The notes under the pieces: model-generated | Seen by the model: only the letters and a program-made list of their open reading frames with translations | What the model was told of the DNA's origin: nothing | Databases searched by the model: none | Program-made: the position numbers and the translations under genes | Origin: Sphingomonas sp. | GTDB taxonomy: Bacteria > Pseudomonadota > Alphaproteobacteria > Sphingomonadales > Sphingomonadaceae | DNA length: 64,000 nucleotides | Assembly (NCBI RefSeq): GCF_019635515.1 | Contig: NZ_JAHBZI010000001.1 | Coordinates: 248,001-312,000 of the forward strand | Reading direction: 5' to 3' | Part shown: positions 43,210 through 54,264 of the stretch, piece after piece | How the letters are laid out: every line of letters starts with the position of its first letter | Position numbering within the stretch: the first letter of the stretch is position 1

Positions 43210-43757
43210 TCAAAACCCTCCAATGGCCTGCGAGACGAGGATCACGCCGCTAAGCCCCAATTGCTTGGCGACAGCTTCGTCCTTGGGCATGTAATTCAAT
43301 TCAAAAGTCCGGCCATCGACCCATGGCTCCCACAGGAAGCGCGTGCCGCCGGCCACAGGCATCAATCCGCTCGTGGACGGCTTGCCGATCCAGCGTTCGA
43401 CGACGGCCTCGTCGATCGCGCCGGGCGCATCGAAATCATAGACGCGGCAGCCATTGCCCCAGAAGCCGCTCTTATCCTCGTAGCGGCTGACGACGAGGAA
43501 GACCTGACGGACACCGACCGTGTGGCGATAGCGCGCGCCGAACATCGTGCCGTCATCGCCGACCGCGTCCCGCCCGAGCTTTTCGAGGTGCCAAAGCCGT
43601 GGGTCGGCGTCCTCGGCGATTTCTTCCCAGCCGCCCTTGGCCGCCTCGGCCTTGGTCTTCTCGAAATCCTCGACGTGCGCGCAGGGCGCGGCAAAGGCTT
43701 CGAGCAACGCCGTGCCATCGGTTGCTCCCGCGAGCAGCAAGGCGGCGGCGAACAGCA

Positions 43758-43758
<1 letters not shown>
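43210..43758 (-). CDS. Secreted hypothetical protein in the TCA operon
   Basis: A 182-residue protein with an N-terminal signal peptide (MLFAAALLLAGATDG) and a compact domain containing HLEKLGRD, GARYRHTVGVRQVFLVV and RFLWEPWVDGRTFELNYM. No family is recognised. It overlaps mdh (TGATG) and directly abuts sucD, so it is part of the operon. A periplasmic protein between cytoplasmic TCA enzymes is unexpected; it may be a lineage-specific passenger. Confidence 0.8.
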
Positions 43759-44810
<1,052 letters not shown>

Positions 44811-44878
44811 TCAGAAGGGTGGAGCAATCGGATTATCTTTGCGACTAATTCGCAAGTGCAATAAAGGGTGATTTCTGG

Positions 44879-44900
44879 CGCGACGGGGCGGCGCGTCGCG
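44879..44900. terminator. Possible hairpin near the end of the GH2 gene
   Basis: A 7-base stem CGCGACG/CGTCGCG with an 8-base loop lies 30 bases downstream of the GH2 stop. It is flanked by an A-run on the plus strand but lacks a U-tract after the stem on the coding (minus) strand, so a terminator role is only possible. The rest of the 44721-44930 gap shows no gene. Confidence 0.35.
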
Positions 44901-44930
44901 AAAAACGCGCGGGCGGGATCTGGCTGCCGT

Positions 44931-46772
44931 TCAGCGGCTGGCGGCGCGGCGCTTGTACGCCTCCGCCAAAACGAAGAACGCCGCCTTGCGAGTGCCGGTC
45001 TCGGAGATCAGCCCCTTGCGGTTCCAGCCCTGCTGATAGACCGGGTGTTGGCGCCGCGGCGAGCGGAAGTCCTTGAGGATCCACGGCGATAGACCGGCGA
45101 GGAACGGTACCTTCTCCGCCATCTTCAGCGTCTGGCGATAATATTCGGCCTGGAATTCCTCGCTGAACTTGTGCGGATCCTGGTCGCCGTCATGGAAGCC
45201 GGCCAGCGCGTCGGCGCCGAATTCGGAGAAGATCAGCGGCTTCTGCACCGGCGTGCGCCATTCGAAGCCCGGCAGCGTCATCAGCGCGTCGTCCGAATAC
45301 CAGCCATTATAGGTGTTGATCGCCATCACATCCAAATCGCCAACCAGCGGATCGTCGATCGTCATCACCTTGCCCTCGCGCTTGCTAAGCAAGGCGGCGG
45401 TTACGAGGCGGCTGTCGTCCAGGGCGCGGACATCGCCGATCAGCGTGCGCAGGAATGTGTTGCGCGTGTCGCCGACCGGTGTCTCGTTGGAGACGCTCCA
45501 CAGCGCGATCGATGCGCGGTTGCGGTCGCGGCGGATATTCTCGGCGAGCATCGCGCGGGCGTCGCGCAGCGTATCGGGGTTGCTCCAATCGACGCGCCAA
45601 TAGACCGGCACCTCGCTCCACACGAGCAGACCGAGCTCGTCGGCCATGCGGGTCATCACCTCGCTGTGCGGGTAATGCGCCAGGCGGACGAAATTGCCGT
45701 TCAGGCCCTGCTTGATCTCGGTGAGCAAAGCGCGGGCGGCAGCGGGCGTGATCGCACGGACCGGATCCTTGCCCAGCTCCTCCTCGTGCATCGAGATGCC
45801 GCGCAGGAAGATGGGCTGGCCGTTGAGCAGGATCTTCGTGCCGCGGACTTCGACGGTGCGGAAGCCGATACGGTCGGCGAGCACATCCTCGCCGCTGGCG
45901 ACGCTGACATCGTACAGCGCCGGGCTCTCAGGGGACCAGCGCTTGAGGCCTTTGGGCGCCGCCACATCCGCTTCCCATTGTCCGGCCGCGTCGGTGCGGC
46001 CTTCGAGCTTGAGGCCGAGCGCTGGGATGGCCAAGCGGATCGCCGCACCGGCCCTGGCCGGCCCGTCGAGTTGCGCCGAGATCGCGATCTTGCCGTCACG
46101 GGTCAGGCGTACAAAGGCGTCGTCGACATAGGTTTCCGGCACCGCGATCAGCGTCACCGAGCGGGTGATCCCGCCATAGGTCTCCCAATCGGTGACCGGC
46201 GGCGGGACATCGGCATTGGTGCGGACGCTGTCGACGCCCAGCGTGATCTGGTTGTTGCCGGGCCGCAGGAGCGCGGTAACGTCGAAGGCGAAGGGGGTGA
46301 AACCGCCGCGATGACTGCCGACATGCTTGCCATTCAGATAAACATCGGCGGCATAATCCACCGCGCCGAAGCGGAGGAACACGCGTTTGCCGTCCGCCGG
46401 CGGATCATAGACGAAACCGCGCTGGTACCAGACCAGTCCCTGATACAGCCGCATCTCGGGTGCATGGCCGATCCAGCTGCCCGGCAGATGCGTCACCGGC
46501 GATTGCTGCATGTCGAATTCGAACCATTTGGCCGGATCGGCATCGGCGACATCCTTCTGGACGATATCCGCCCAGCGCCGCGTGCTCTCGCCCGGAGGGC
46601 CGCCATGGAAGCCGGCGACACCGTCACGATAGGGATCGATCGACCAGTGCCATGCCCCGTCGAGGCTGGTCGAGGGCCGCATATCGGCGGCGGCGAGGGT
46701 TTGCGCGGCGGCGGGGAAGGCGAGAAGAGTCAGCGCTGTCATCAGCGCGGCGATGCGGGCGAGCGGCTTCAT
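44931..46772 (-). CDS. Glycoside hydrolase family 2 (beta-glucuronidase/galactosidase-like), exported
   Basis: A 613-residue enzyme with a signal peptide (MKPLARIAALMTALTLLAFPAAAQ). Sugar-binding and immunoglobulin-like GH2 domains precede the barrel. The acid/base is Glu430 in WSVSNETP and the nucleophile Glu517 in LIFSEFGAD. Length and organisation resemble beta-glucuronidase more than the much longer beta-galactosidase. It probably acts on plant or glycan glycosides in the periplasm. It starts 28 bases after zapE ends. Confidence 0.93.
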   Translation of the reverse strand: MKPLARIAALMTALTLLAFPAAAQTLAAADMRPSTSLDGAWHWSIDPYRDGVAGFHGGPPGESTRRWADIVQKDVADADPAKWFEFDMQQSPVTHLPGSWIGHAPEMRLYQGLVWYQRGFVYDPPADGKRVFLRFGAVDYAADVYLNGKHVGSHRGGFTPFAFDVTALLRPGNNQITLGVDSVRTNADVPPPVTDWETYGGITRSVTLIAVPETYVDDAFVRLTRDGKIAISAQLDGPARAGAAIRLAIPALGLKLEGRTDAAGQWEADVAAPKGLKRWSPESPALYDVSVASGEDVLADRIGFRTVEVRGTKILLNGQPIFLRGISMHEEELGKDPVRAITPAAARALLTEIKQGLNGNFVRLAHYPHSEVMTRMADELGLLVWSEVPVYWRVDWSNPDTLRDARAMLAENIRRDRNRASIALWSVSNETPVGDTRNTFLRTLIGDVRALDDSRLVTAALLSKREGKVMTIDDPLVGDLDVMAINTYNGWYSDDALMTLPGFEWRTPVQKPLIFSEFGADALAGFHDGDQDPHKFSEEFQAEYYRQTLKMAEKVPFLAGLSPWILKDFRSPRRQHPVYQQGWNRKGLISETGTRKAAFFVLAEAYKRRAASR

Positions 46773-46800
46773 CCTTCCCCTCCTGTAATTTGCGTCAGGC

Positions 46801-47913
46801 TTAGCGCTCGCCGTGCCCCTCGGCCAGATATTCGTCCGAGCGCATCTCCATCAGCCGGCTGACGGTGCGATCGAATTCGAAGCGGCCATCGCCGGCTTCG
46901 TAAAGATGCTCGGGCTCGGCATCGGCGGCGGCGAGCAATTTGACGTTGTGCTCGTACAGCGCGTCGATCAGCGTCACGAAGCGCGCGGCTTCGTTGCGGT
47001 TCTCGGGGCCGAGCCTGGGAATACCGACCAGGATCACGGTGTGAAAGCGGCGGGCGATGGCGAGATAGTCCGCCGCGCCGCGCGCCTCGCCGCATAGCCG
47101 CTTGAACGAGAACACCGCCACGCCTTTCAGGCACTTCGGCACATGGATCTCACGTCCGCCCTGCACCGGCAGATCGCATGCCGGAACATGATCGCGATCC
47201 TCGGGGGGATAATCGGTCAGGCGAAAGAAGGCGGCGGAAAGCTGCCGGGTCGCTTCGGGGCCGTTGGGGACGAGCCAGGTTTGCATGCTGCCAAGCCGGT
47301 CAAGCCGGTAATCGACCGGGCCATTGAGCGCGAGCACGTCCATCCGCTCCTCGATCAGCGCGATGAAGGGCAGGAACAGCTGGCGGTTTATCCCGTCCTT
47401 GTAGAGATCCCGCGGCACCCGGTTCGAGGTGGCGACGATCGTCAGGCCATGGCGCATCATCTCGGTGAACAGCCGCGACAGGATCATCGCGTCGGCAGGA
47501 TTGTTGACCACCATCTCATCGAACGCGAGCAGGCGGATGTCCTCGGCCAGTGCTTCGGCAACCGCGATGACGGGGTCCGCCGTTTCCTTCTTGCGCTCGT
47601 CGTTGAGGCGGGCATGCACCTCGATCATGAACTCGTGGAAGTGAACGCGGCGCTTGCGGCGGATCTGTACGCACTCGAACAGCAGGTCCATCAGCATGGA
47701 TTTGCCGCGCCCGACTCCGCCCCACAGATAGACGCCGCGCGGCGCTTCGGGCTGGCGGCCCAATGCGCGCCACAGGATGCTGCCTTTCTTGGGCACGGCT
47801 TCGAGGTGGGAAGCGAGGATATTGAGACGGAGCGCTGCGGCTTCCTGCTCGGGATCGGCGCGAAGCTCGCCCGCCGCAACCAGCTCGCGATAGCGTTCGA
47901 GAACGCGTGTCAT
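46801..47913 (-). CDS. zapE: AFG1-like ATPase, cell division protein ZapE
   Basis: A 370-residue AAA-type ATPase. Walker A is GGVGRGKS (65-72), preceded by RGVYLWGG and followed by KRRVHFHEFMIEVHARL, the AFG1/ZapE hallmark. Bacterial ZapE affects Z-ring constriction; the eukaryotic homologue works in mitochondrial protein turnover. It overlaps the thioesterase stop as ATGA, so the sdhB-thioesterase-zapE genes form one transcript. Confidence 0.93.
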   Translation of the reverse strand: MTRVLERYRELVAAGELRADPEQEAAALRLNILASHLEAVPKKGSILWRALGRQPEAPRGVYLWGGVGRGKSMLMDLLFECVQIRRKRRVHFHEFMIEVHARLNDERKKETADPVIAVAEALAEDIRLLAFDEMVVNNPADAMILSRLFTEMMRHGLTIVATSNRVPRDLYKDGINRQLFLPFIALIEERMDVLALNGPVDYRLDRLGSMQTWLVPNGPEATRQLSAAFFRLTDYPPEDRDHVPACDLPVQGGREIHVPKCLKGVAVFSFKRLCGEARGAADYLAIARRFHTVILVGIPRLGPENRNEAARFVTLIDALYEHNVKLLAAADAEPEHLYEAGDGRFEFDRTVSRLMEMRSDEYLAEGHGER

Positions 47914-48380
47914 GACGCCGGCTTGCGGATCGTGCCCGAGAAGCTGGCGATGGTCGCGCCTTCCTGCACGATCAGCCCGCGCAGGAACAGGAAGCGCCGA
48001 GTCTCGCGCAGCAATTCCACCCGCGCCTCGACCGCGCCGGTCGGCACCGGCGCGCCGGCGATGAACTGGGCGGAGAGGTCGAGCGTCGCGGCGGTGCCTG
48101 CGGTCAGCACGCCAAACGCGCGTCCTGCGGCGAACAGGGCCATGTCCATGAAGCCTAGCAATGCCCCGCCATGGACATCGCCGCGCAGGTTCGAATGCAT
48201 CTGCTTGGGACTGAAGCGCACCCGCGCGATACCGTCCTCAACCAGCACCGATAGCGGCCCGAAGATCGAGTTGAACCGCGTCGTATCGGTCAGCGACCAG
48301 CGCTTCCAGCCGGGAAGATCGGGATCGTCCTCGAAAACGAAACGGTGTCCGTCAGCCCTGTTCGAGTCATTTGGGCTCAA
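47910..48380 (-). CDS. PaaI-like hotdog thioesterase
   Basis: A 156-residue hotdog-fold protein. The active-site signature [18 protein letters not shown] is typical of PaaI/YdiI thioesterases acting on aromatic or acyl-CoA. No ATG or GTG fits; the TTG at 48380 overlaps the sdhB stop as TTGA, which I take as the start. Its stop overlaps the zapE ATG as ATGA. Confidence 0.85.
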   Translation of the reverse strand: MSPNDSNRADGHRFVFEDDPDLPGWKRWSLTDTTRFNSIFGPLSVLVEDGIARVRFSPKQMHSNLRGDVHGGALLGFMDMALFAAGRAFGVLTAGTAATLDLSAQFIAGAPVPTGAVEARVELLRETRRFLFLRGLIVQEGATIASFSGTIRKPAS

Positions 48381-49162
48381 AGCGTGCGCTCGGCTTCCAT
48401 CTTCTTGATCTCGGCGATCGCCTTGGCGGGATTGAGACCCTTGGGGCAGACGTTGGCGCAGTTCATGATCGTGTGGCAGCGATAGAGGCGGAACGGATCC
48501 TCGAGCTGATCCAGACGCTCGCCGGTCATCTCGTCGCGGCTGTCCGCCAGCCAGCGATAGGCCTGGAGCAGGATCGCCGGCCCCAGGAACTTGTCGCTGT
48601 TCCACCAATAGCTCGGGCACGAGGTCGAGCAGCAGGCGCACAGGATGCACTCATAGAGGCCGTCCAGCTTCTCGCGCTGCTCGGGGCTCTGGAGCCGCTC
48701 CTTGCCGGAAGGCGTGGTGCTGACCGTCTGCAACCAGGGACGGATCGAGGCATATTGCGCATAGAAGTGCGTGAAATCGGGGACCAGATCCTTGATCACG
48801 TCCATGTGCGGCAGCGGGGTGATCTGGACCTCGCCCTTGATGTCCTCGATTGCCGTCGTACAGGCGAGGCCGTTGCGGCCGTCCATGTTCATCGAGCATG
48901 ATCCGCAAATGCCCTCGCGGCACGAGCGGCGGAATGTCAGGGAGCTGTCGATCTCCGACTTGATCTTGATCAGCGCGTCGAGGACCATCGGGCCGCATTC
49001 GTCGAGATCGATCTCGAACTTGTCGTAGCGCGGATTTTCGCCGGTATCGGGATCGTAGCGGTAGATTTTGAAGGTCTTGGTACGCTCGGCGCCCGGTGCC
49101 GCTTTGTGCACCTTGCCCTTCTTGTTGATCTTGCTGTTCTTGGGCAGGGCGAATTCGGCCAT
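48377..49162 (-). CDS. sdhB: Succinate dehydrogenase iron-sulfur subunit
   Basis: A 261-residue complex II subunit. The [2Fe-2S] cysteines are in [10 protein letters not shown], the [4Fe-4S] in [11 protein letters not shown] and the [3Fe-4S] in [11 protein letters not shown]. The ATG at 49162 has AAGGA 8 bases upstream; a GTG one codon earlier is possible. Instead of following sdhA directly it is about 2.9 kb away, beyond three unrelated genes on the same strand. There are 96 bases between it and the ClpP-like gene. Confidence 0.97.
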   Translation of the reverse strand: MAEFALPKNSKINKKGKVHKAAPGAERTKTFKIYRYDPDTGENPRYDKFEIDLDECGPMVLDALIKIKSEIDSSLTFRRSCREGICGSCSMNMDGRNGLACTTAIEDIKGEVQITPLPHMDVIKDLVPDFTHFYAQYASIRPWLQTVSTTPSGKERLQSPEQREKLDGLYECILCACCSTSCPSYWWNSDKFLGPAILLQAYRWLADSRDEMTGERLDQLEDPFRLYRCHTIMNCANVCPKGLNPAKAIAEIKKMEAERTL

Positions 49163-49258
49163 CACGCGTTCCTTGTGCTGGCTGCGCGATAGCCAATCGG
49201 GGCGGGCGGCTCAACCTCCTATGATGCGGTGCCGCAAAGCCCGGTGTGTTTGGCAATG

Positions 49259-50155
49259 CTAAATCACGTCGAGCACCAAGCCGAGATCGCGCGCCTGCAA
49301 GGCGTCAATATACCAATTCGACGGCGCTCGCTGGCAGACCTCCTCGAAGGAGACGCGCGAACCGACGACGATCGCGCGGAAGCCTTCCTCCTCGATCCGC
49401 ACCGATTCCTCGATCTCGTGCAGCGTCGCCTTAAGCGTGGCCACGCAGGACTTGAGCGGGCCCGAGACCTGGATCGTCTTGTCGATGATCCGCTCGTGCA
49501 GCATCAGCCGGGTGCCGCGCGTCAGGAAACGCTTGTCGACCGGGAAGCTCGCCATGAACGTCGCGCCCGCCGAATAGACCGCGACCTTGCCGAGGAAGAG
49601 CATCTCGCGGCCGGTATAGTCGCGCATCAGCCGCAATTCGTCACCCATCAGCCGCGCGACTTCGGGATCGCCGCCGAGCGTGGAGAGCGAGACGACCAGT
49701 GGGCCCTCGCGGGGCGCCTTGGCGAGCTGCTCGCGGAAGCTGGCGTACATCGCCTGATCGACGGTGCCCGAGAGACTGATGTGCGGCGTGCCAAGCAGCG
49801 GATAGTGCGTCGCGCGGCCTGAAGCTGCGCTGGAATAGGGTGTGGGGGCGGGAGCATGGGCCGGTTCGGTCATGGCCTGCGCAACCGGCGCGGGGGCCTG
49901 CGGTTCCGCGAAAACAGGACGGGGCAGCGATTCATGTCTGGGAGCGGGGCCCAGCGCCGCCCGCTTCGCCTCGCGCTTCTCCAGCATCCGCCGCACCACG
50001 AACGAGAAGCCGAAGGTGATCAGCGCGCCCAGAACGATCTGGATCAGCCGGTTCTTGAAGCCGCCGGGCAACATCTTCTCGACGGCGGCCGGGATCTGGT
50101 GCTCCAGATCGCCCGGGATCAGCCGCTCGATGAGCGTTTCCTGGCGCTCGGCCAT
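49259..50155 (-). CDS. Membrane-anchored ClpP-like serine protease
   Basis: A 298-residue protein. One N-terminal membrane helix (about 36-54) and a Pro/Ala-rich linker lead to a ClpP/crotonase-fold domain. Ser195 in VAVYSAGATFMAS and His220 in RLMLHERII match the ClpP serine and histidine positions, after VVSLSTLGGDPEVARLMG. The third member, an Asp, is not clearly identified. It differs from ClpP by the membrane anchor and short sequence. It starts 4 bases after the C13 peptidase gene, a tight pair. Confidence 0.8.
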   Translation of the reverse strand: MAERQETLIERLIPGDLEHQIPAAVEKMLPGGFKNRLIQIVLGALITFGFSFVVRRMLEKREAKRAALGPAPRHESLPRPVFAEPQAPAPVAQAMTEPAHAPAPTPYSSAASGRATHYPLLGTPHISLSGTVDQAMYASFREQLAKAPREGPLVVSLSTLGGDPEVARLMGDELRLMRDYTGREMLFLGKVAVYSAGATFMASFPVDKRFLTRGTRLMLHERIIDKTIQVSGPLKSCVATLKATLHEIEESVRIEEEGFRAIVVGSRVSFEEVCQRAPSNWYIDALQARDLGLVLDVI

Positions 50156-50159
50156 GTGG

Positions 50160-51122
50160 CTATCCGCCCTTGAGCGCGTCGGTCGCCGGGCGGCCGACCG
50201 GCTGGCTCGCGGTCTTGGGCATCCGCGCCTCGAGCGGGACCAGCCAGGTCGAGACCTTGTCACCGATGCTCACCTGCGGGTTGCTCGGCTGCAGCCGCGC
50301 CGCGCCTTCCCAGTCGCCGATCAGCCCGCGCGCCTCGTCGGATGCCTTTTCCAGCGGCTGCGCTTTACGCAGGCCATGGTTGATCATCGCGTCGCCGAAG
50401 AAGGTCCAGTCATTCTCGGCCATGCAGCCGAACGACGGACGCTCGGAGGAGGCGGCGGTGAACAGCGCGGTAGTGTCGCTAGATACCGCCGGCACGAAGA
50501 TCCCCGAATAGCAGGCCGAGAGGATCAGCACGCGGTTCTTGATGCCGAGTCCGTCGAGGATGCCGGCGAGCCGTGACGGGGTGAGGATGCCGAAGCCCTC
50601 GTCGCCGTCATGATAGGCGATGCCGACCTTGGCGCCATGGCTGGTGGTGTAGAGCACCAGCACGTCCTGCTGCTTGTCCATCAATTCGGCGACGCGGGCG
50701 AGGGCGAGGGTCAGGCTGGTCAGGCTGCCGGCCGGAAGCTCGCTCGGCGCGGCGCCGCTGGAGCCGCCGAGGACGATGGTGCGCCCCTTGGCGTCATAGC
50801 GCGCGCCGAGCACCTTGCCGGCTTCGCGCGCCTCGCGCCCGAACACCGGATCGCTGTCGAGCGCGATCGAGACGACATAGGCATCGACCAGCTTGGGCCG
50901 TTGCGGCTGGAGCGCGGCGAGCGCGGCGGCCAGCTTGCGGCTGTCGGCGAGCATCGCCGCGGGCGAGCGCCCGCGTTGGAGCTCGGGACCGAATTCGAGA
51001 TCCTCGGCGCTGCCGGCAAGCGGCGGATAATCCACGGTATGCTTCGGCGCCTGATATTGGGCGAGCGCCGGGGACGCGACAGAGGCGGCAAGCGCGGCAA
51101 GCAACGCGAACAGAAAACGCAT
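50160..51122 (-). CDS. Secreted C13 (legumain-like) cysteine peptidase
   Basis: A 320-residue protein with a signal peptide (MRFLFALLAALAASVASPALA). The caspase-hemoglobinase-type dyad is His162 in YTTSHGAKVG and Cys204 in LSACYSGIF. Between them is EGFGILTPSRLAGIL. C13 includes legumain and GPI8, and bacterial members are uncommon and largely uncharacterised. It directly precedes the ClpP-like gene (4-base gap), suggesting joint function in the envelope. The preceding membrane-protein gene ends 76 bases upstream. Confidence 0.85.
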   Translation of the reverse strand: MRFLFALLAALAASVASPALAQYQAPKHTVDYPPLAGSAEDLEFGPELQRGRSPAAMLADSRKLAAALAALQPQRPKLVDAYVVSIALDSDPVFGREAREAGKVLGARYDAKGRTIVLGGSSGAAPSELPAGSLTSLTLALARVAELMDKQQDVLVLYTTSHGAKVGIAYHDGDEGFGILTPSRLAGILDGLGIKNRVLILSACYSGIFVPAVSSDTTALFTAASSERPSFGCMAENDWTFFGDAMINHGLRKAQPLEKASDEARGLIGDWEGAARLQPSNPQVSIGDKVSTWLVPLEARMPKTASQPVGRPATDALKGG

Positions 51123-51198
51123 GGTCGGAACTGGCCCCCCGGATTTGGTTAACGTCAGTCTCTCCTGTGCGGGGGCGGAGTCAAGCGATTGGGAGTGA

Positions 51199-51960
51199 CT
51201 ATGGGTCCGATTGCGGGACCGTGCCTTCGCGCGGTGCGAGCAAGGCAGCGCGAGTGGACGCCAGAAGATAGACTATGATTACGCTCGAAGGAGCAGTCAG
51301 ATCGGATGAGAGGATCGACAGCGCCGCTATCATCACTACGCTCAGCATGGCGCCACCAAAGACAATCGTGACACCCCATGAGCGGACCGGCCAGCCTCGG
51401 TTCCAATGCATTAGTGGTACCGGTAAGGCTCCGAAACCAGTGCTTATGAATATGCCGATCAGCGTCAGTATCGGGGTAAGGACCGTGAGGCTTACGCCGA
51501 GACCGGTGATCGGAATACCGATCGAATCGGCGCATACTGGGAAATATCGGCGGTCGAGATCAAGCGAGAGGCCGTGGATAATGCCGGGCACATAACTGAG
51601 CAGCGCTACGATGCCGAGAAGAAAGTACATCCAGCGATTTGCGGGTGTCCGAAACCATGGCCGCTCCGGTGCGCCGATCCGCAATGCCAGCACCAGCGCT
51701 GCGGTGGTGAGTGCGGCCGCAGCGACGGCGCTGCCGGCATTCATCAAAGCATAGTGCCAGCCGAACAATGCAAGGTACCGGTCACCCGCTGCGTGATCGA
51801 CGCGTGCCGCCGGCGTGCACCATGCGTCGAACGCGGCGAACGCTTGCTCATAGGGTACCGTGTAGACCGGCAGGCTATGCCCATAGGCAGTCAGCGCGAG
51901 GCCGGTGACCGCCAACGCTACGCAGGCAAGCACCGTCACCCGAAAAGAAATTGACCGCAT
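51199..51960 (-). CDS. Polytopic membrane protein of unknown function
   Basis: A 253-residue protein with about six hydrophobic helices, for example VTVLACVALAVTGLALTAY near the N-terminus and GVTIVFGGAMLSVVMIAAL near the C-terminus. The ATG at 51960 is preceded by AAGGAGA; an upstream ATG at 52026 adds 22 non-hydrophobic residues. No family is recognised. Its codon use and base composition look less G/C-biased than the flanking sdh genes, so acquisition by transfer is possible. It lies between sdhA and the C13 peptidase. Confidence 0.7.
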   Translation of the reverse strand: MRSISFRVTVLACVALAVTGLALTAYGHSLPVYTVPYEQAFAAFDAWCTPAARVDHAAGDRYLALFGWHYALMNAGSAVAAAALTTAALVLALRIGAPERPWFRTPANRWMYFLLGIVALLSYVPGIIHGLSLDLDRRYFPVCADSIGIPITGLGVSLTVLTPILTLIGIFISTGFGALPVPLMHWNRGWPVRSWGVTIVFGGAMLSVVMIAALSILSSDLTAPSSVIIVYLLASTRAALLAPREGTVPQSDP

Positions 51961-52063
51961 TGCCGCTCTCCTTCGAGGCGGCATTGCAACACTCGGTGCC
52001 GTCGGTAATGAGCGATCGATGAGCAAAGTCTGAGGCGCGCGAGCGCGCGGTCAGCCCGTCCCC

Positions 52064-53878
52064 TCAATAAACCCGCTTCTTCGGCTTGATATACTCGATC
52101 GCGTCGGTGAGCGTGTAATCATGCACCGGACGGTAATCGATGCCGGTCTTGCCGCCGGTACCACCCCAGCCGTCGAAGGTCGCGACGGTGTGCTTCATCC
52201 ACTTCTTGTCGTCGCGCTCGGGGAAGTCCTCGTGCATATGGGCGCCGCGCGATTCCTTGCGGTTGGCGGCGCACTCCATCGTCACCACGGCCTGGCCGAT
52301 CAGATTGTCGAGCTCGAGCGTCTCGACCAGATCGGTGTTCCAGATCAGCGAGCGATCGGTGATGCCGACATCCTGGAAGCTCTGATAGACCTTGCCGATC
52401 TTCTCGACGCCTTCGGCCAGCAGCGCGCTGTCGCGGAACACGGCGCAGTTGCGCTGCATCGTCTTCTGCATGTCGGCGCGAACCTGCGCGGTGGGCAACG
52501 AGCCCTTGGCGTTGCGGAAATGGTCAAGGCGGGTGAGCGAATATTCCTCGGAATTCGCCGGCAGCGTGTTGTGCGGCGTGCCGGGCTTGAGGATTTCCTT
52601 CAAGCGGAGACCCGTGGCGCGGCCGAACACGACCAGATCGATCAGCGAGTTCGAGCCGAGGCGATTGGCGCCGTGGACCGAGACGCAGGCAGCTTCACCG
52701 ACCGCGAACAGGCCCGGGATGACCGCATCCGGATTGCCGTCCTTATTGTGGACGACCTCGCCGTGATAATTGGTCGGGATGCCGCCCATATTGTAATGGA
52801 CCGTCGGTACCACCGGCAGCGGCTGGCGGGTCAGATCGACGCCGGCGAAGATCTTGCCGGTCTCGGTGATGCCGGGCAGCCGCTCGTGGAGGATCTTGGG
52901 GTCGATATGATTGAGGTGAAGGAAGATATGGTCCTTCTCCTTGCCGACGCCGCGGCCCTCGCGGATCTCCATCGCCATCGAGCGTGACACAACGTCGCGC
53001 GAAGCCAAGTCCTTCGCCGACGGAGCATAGCGCTCCATGAAGCGCTCGCCTTCGGAGTTGGTCAGGTAGCCGCCTTCGCCGCGCGCACCCTCGGTGATCA
53101 GCACGCCGGCGCCATAGATGCCGGTCGGGTGGAACTGGACGAACTCCATGTCCTGCAGCGCGATGCCGGCGCGCAGCGCCATGCCGTTGCCGTCGCCGGT
53201 GCAGGTGTGCGCCGAGGTCGCCGACTGATAGATGCGCCCGCCGCCGCCGGTGGCGAGCACCACCGCATGACTGCGGAAGCGATGGATCGAGCCGTCTTCC
53301 ATGCACAGCGCGATGACGCCGCGGCAAACCCGTCCGTCCGGGCCATCCTCCATGATCAGGTCGAGCGCGAAATATTCGATGTAGAAATCTGCGTCGTACT
53401 TCAGGCTCTGCTGGTAGAGCGCGTGGAGCATGGCATGGCCGGTGCGGTCGGCCGCCGCGCAGGTGCGCTGCACCGGCGGGCCTTCGCCCATATTCTGCAT
53501 ATGGCCGCCGAACGGGCGCTGATAGATCGTGCCATTGTCGTTGCGGCTGAACGGCACGCCGGCATGTTCCAGCTCATAGACTGCGGCCGGCGCCTCGCGG
53601 ACCATATACTCGATCGCGTCCTGATCGCCGAGCCAGTCCGAGCCCTTGACGGTGTCGTACATGTGCCACGACCAGTGATCGGGCGAGTTGTTGCCGAGGC
53701 TGGCGGCGATGCCGCCCTGCGCCGCCACGGTGTGGCTGCGCGTCGGGAACACCTTGGTGATGCACGCGGTCTTGAGACCCGCTTCGGCGCAGCCCATCGT
53801 CGCGCGCAGGCCGGAGCCCCCGGCGCCGACGACGACCGCGTCATAGGTGTGATCGATAATCTTGTAGGCGGACGACAT
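52064..53878 (-). CDS. sdhA: Succinate dehydrogenase flavoprotein subunit
   Basis: A 604-residue flavoprotein. The FAD site is [21 protein letters not shown]; His in SHTVAAQGG carries covalent [16 protein letters not shown] and [19 protein letters not shown] are family segments. It overlaps sdhD as TGATG. The stop is 103 bases before the membrane-protein gene, leaving room for a promoter or terminator; sdhB is not adjacent. Confidence 0.98.
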   Translation of the reverse strand: MSSAYKIIDHTYDAVVVGAGGSGLRATMGCAEAGLKTACITKVFPTRSHTVAAQGGIAASLGNNSPDHWSWHMYDTVKGSDWLGDQDAIEYMVREAPAAVYELEHAGVPFSRNDNGTIYQRPFGGHMQNMGEGPPVQRTCAAADRTGHAMLHALYQQSLKYDADFYIEYFALDLIMEDGPDGRVCRGVIALCMEDGSIHRFRSHAVVLATGGGGRIYQSATSAHTCTGDGNGMALRAGIALQDMEFVQFHPTGIYGAGVLITEGARGEGGYLTNSEGERFMERYAPSAKDLASRDVVSRSMAMEIREGRGVGKEKDHIFLHLNHIDPKILHERLPGITETGKIFAGVDLTRQPLPVVPTVHYNMGGIPTNYHGEVVHNKDGNPDAVIPGLFAVGEAACVSVHGANRLGSNSLIDLVVFGRATGLRLKEILKPGTPHNTLPANSEEYSLTRLDHFRNAKGSLPTAQVRADMQKTMQRNCAVFRDSALLAEGVEKIGKVYQSFQDVGITDRSLIWNTDLVETLELDNLIGQAVVTMECAANRKESRGAHMHEDFPERDDKKWMKHTVATFDGWGGTGGKTGIDYRPVHDYTLTDAIEYIKPKKRVY

Positions 53879-54264
53879 CAGATCGCTCCGGCGGTGAACG
53901 CGGTCTTGAGGATCGCGAAGATCGCGGTCGTGGCGGCGGCGAGGGTGAAGAAGTTGAGCAGTACGAGGAACACGATCCGCGTCTCGTCATGCTGATAATC
54001 CTCGATCACGACCTGGAGACCCAGGCGGAAATGATAGAAGGTCGAGACGACGAGCAGGATCAGCGGCACCGCGACGGTGGTCTGGCTGGCCCAGCCATGG
54101 ATCGTTTCCCAATCGTGCGCCGGCAGCAGCGCGATGCTGAGCACGAACCACAGGACGAGGATCAGGTTCGAGCCTGCGGTCAGCCGCTGGTGCCACCAGT
54201 GATGCGCGCCCTCATGCGCCGAGCCGAGCCCGCGCACGCGGCCGATTTCGGTTCCGTCACCCAT
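53878..54264 (-). CDS. sdhD: Succinate dehydrogenase membrane anchor subunit
   Basis: A 128-residue anchor with three helices. [19 protein letters not shown] and [18 protein letters not shown] match SdhD quinone/haem-site segments. It overlaps the sdhC end by 8 bases and sdhA by one base. With SdhC it anchors SdhAB to the inner membrane and reduces ubiquinone. Confidence 0.95.
   Translation of the reverse strand: MGDGTEIGRVRGLGSAHEGAHHWWHQRLTAGSNLILVLWFVLSIALLPAHDWETIHGWASQTTVAVPLILLVVSTFYHFRLGLQVVIEDYQHDETRIVFLVLLNFFTLAAATTAIFAILKTAFTAGAI

Noticed and set aside
49259..50155. A genuine ClpP gene
   Set aside because: It has a membrane helix and linker, lacks the usual ClpP N-terminal and C-terminal sequence, and has no clpX or tig neighbour.
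51199..52063. sdh insert as a prophage or genomic island
   Set aside because: No integrase, att-like direct repeats or mobility genes flank the three genes; only the membrane-protein gene has a possibly atypical composition.
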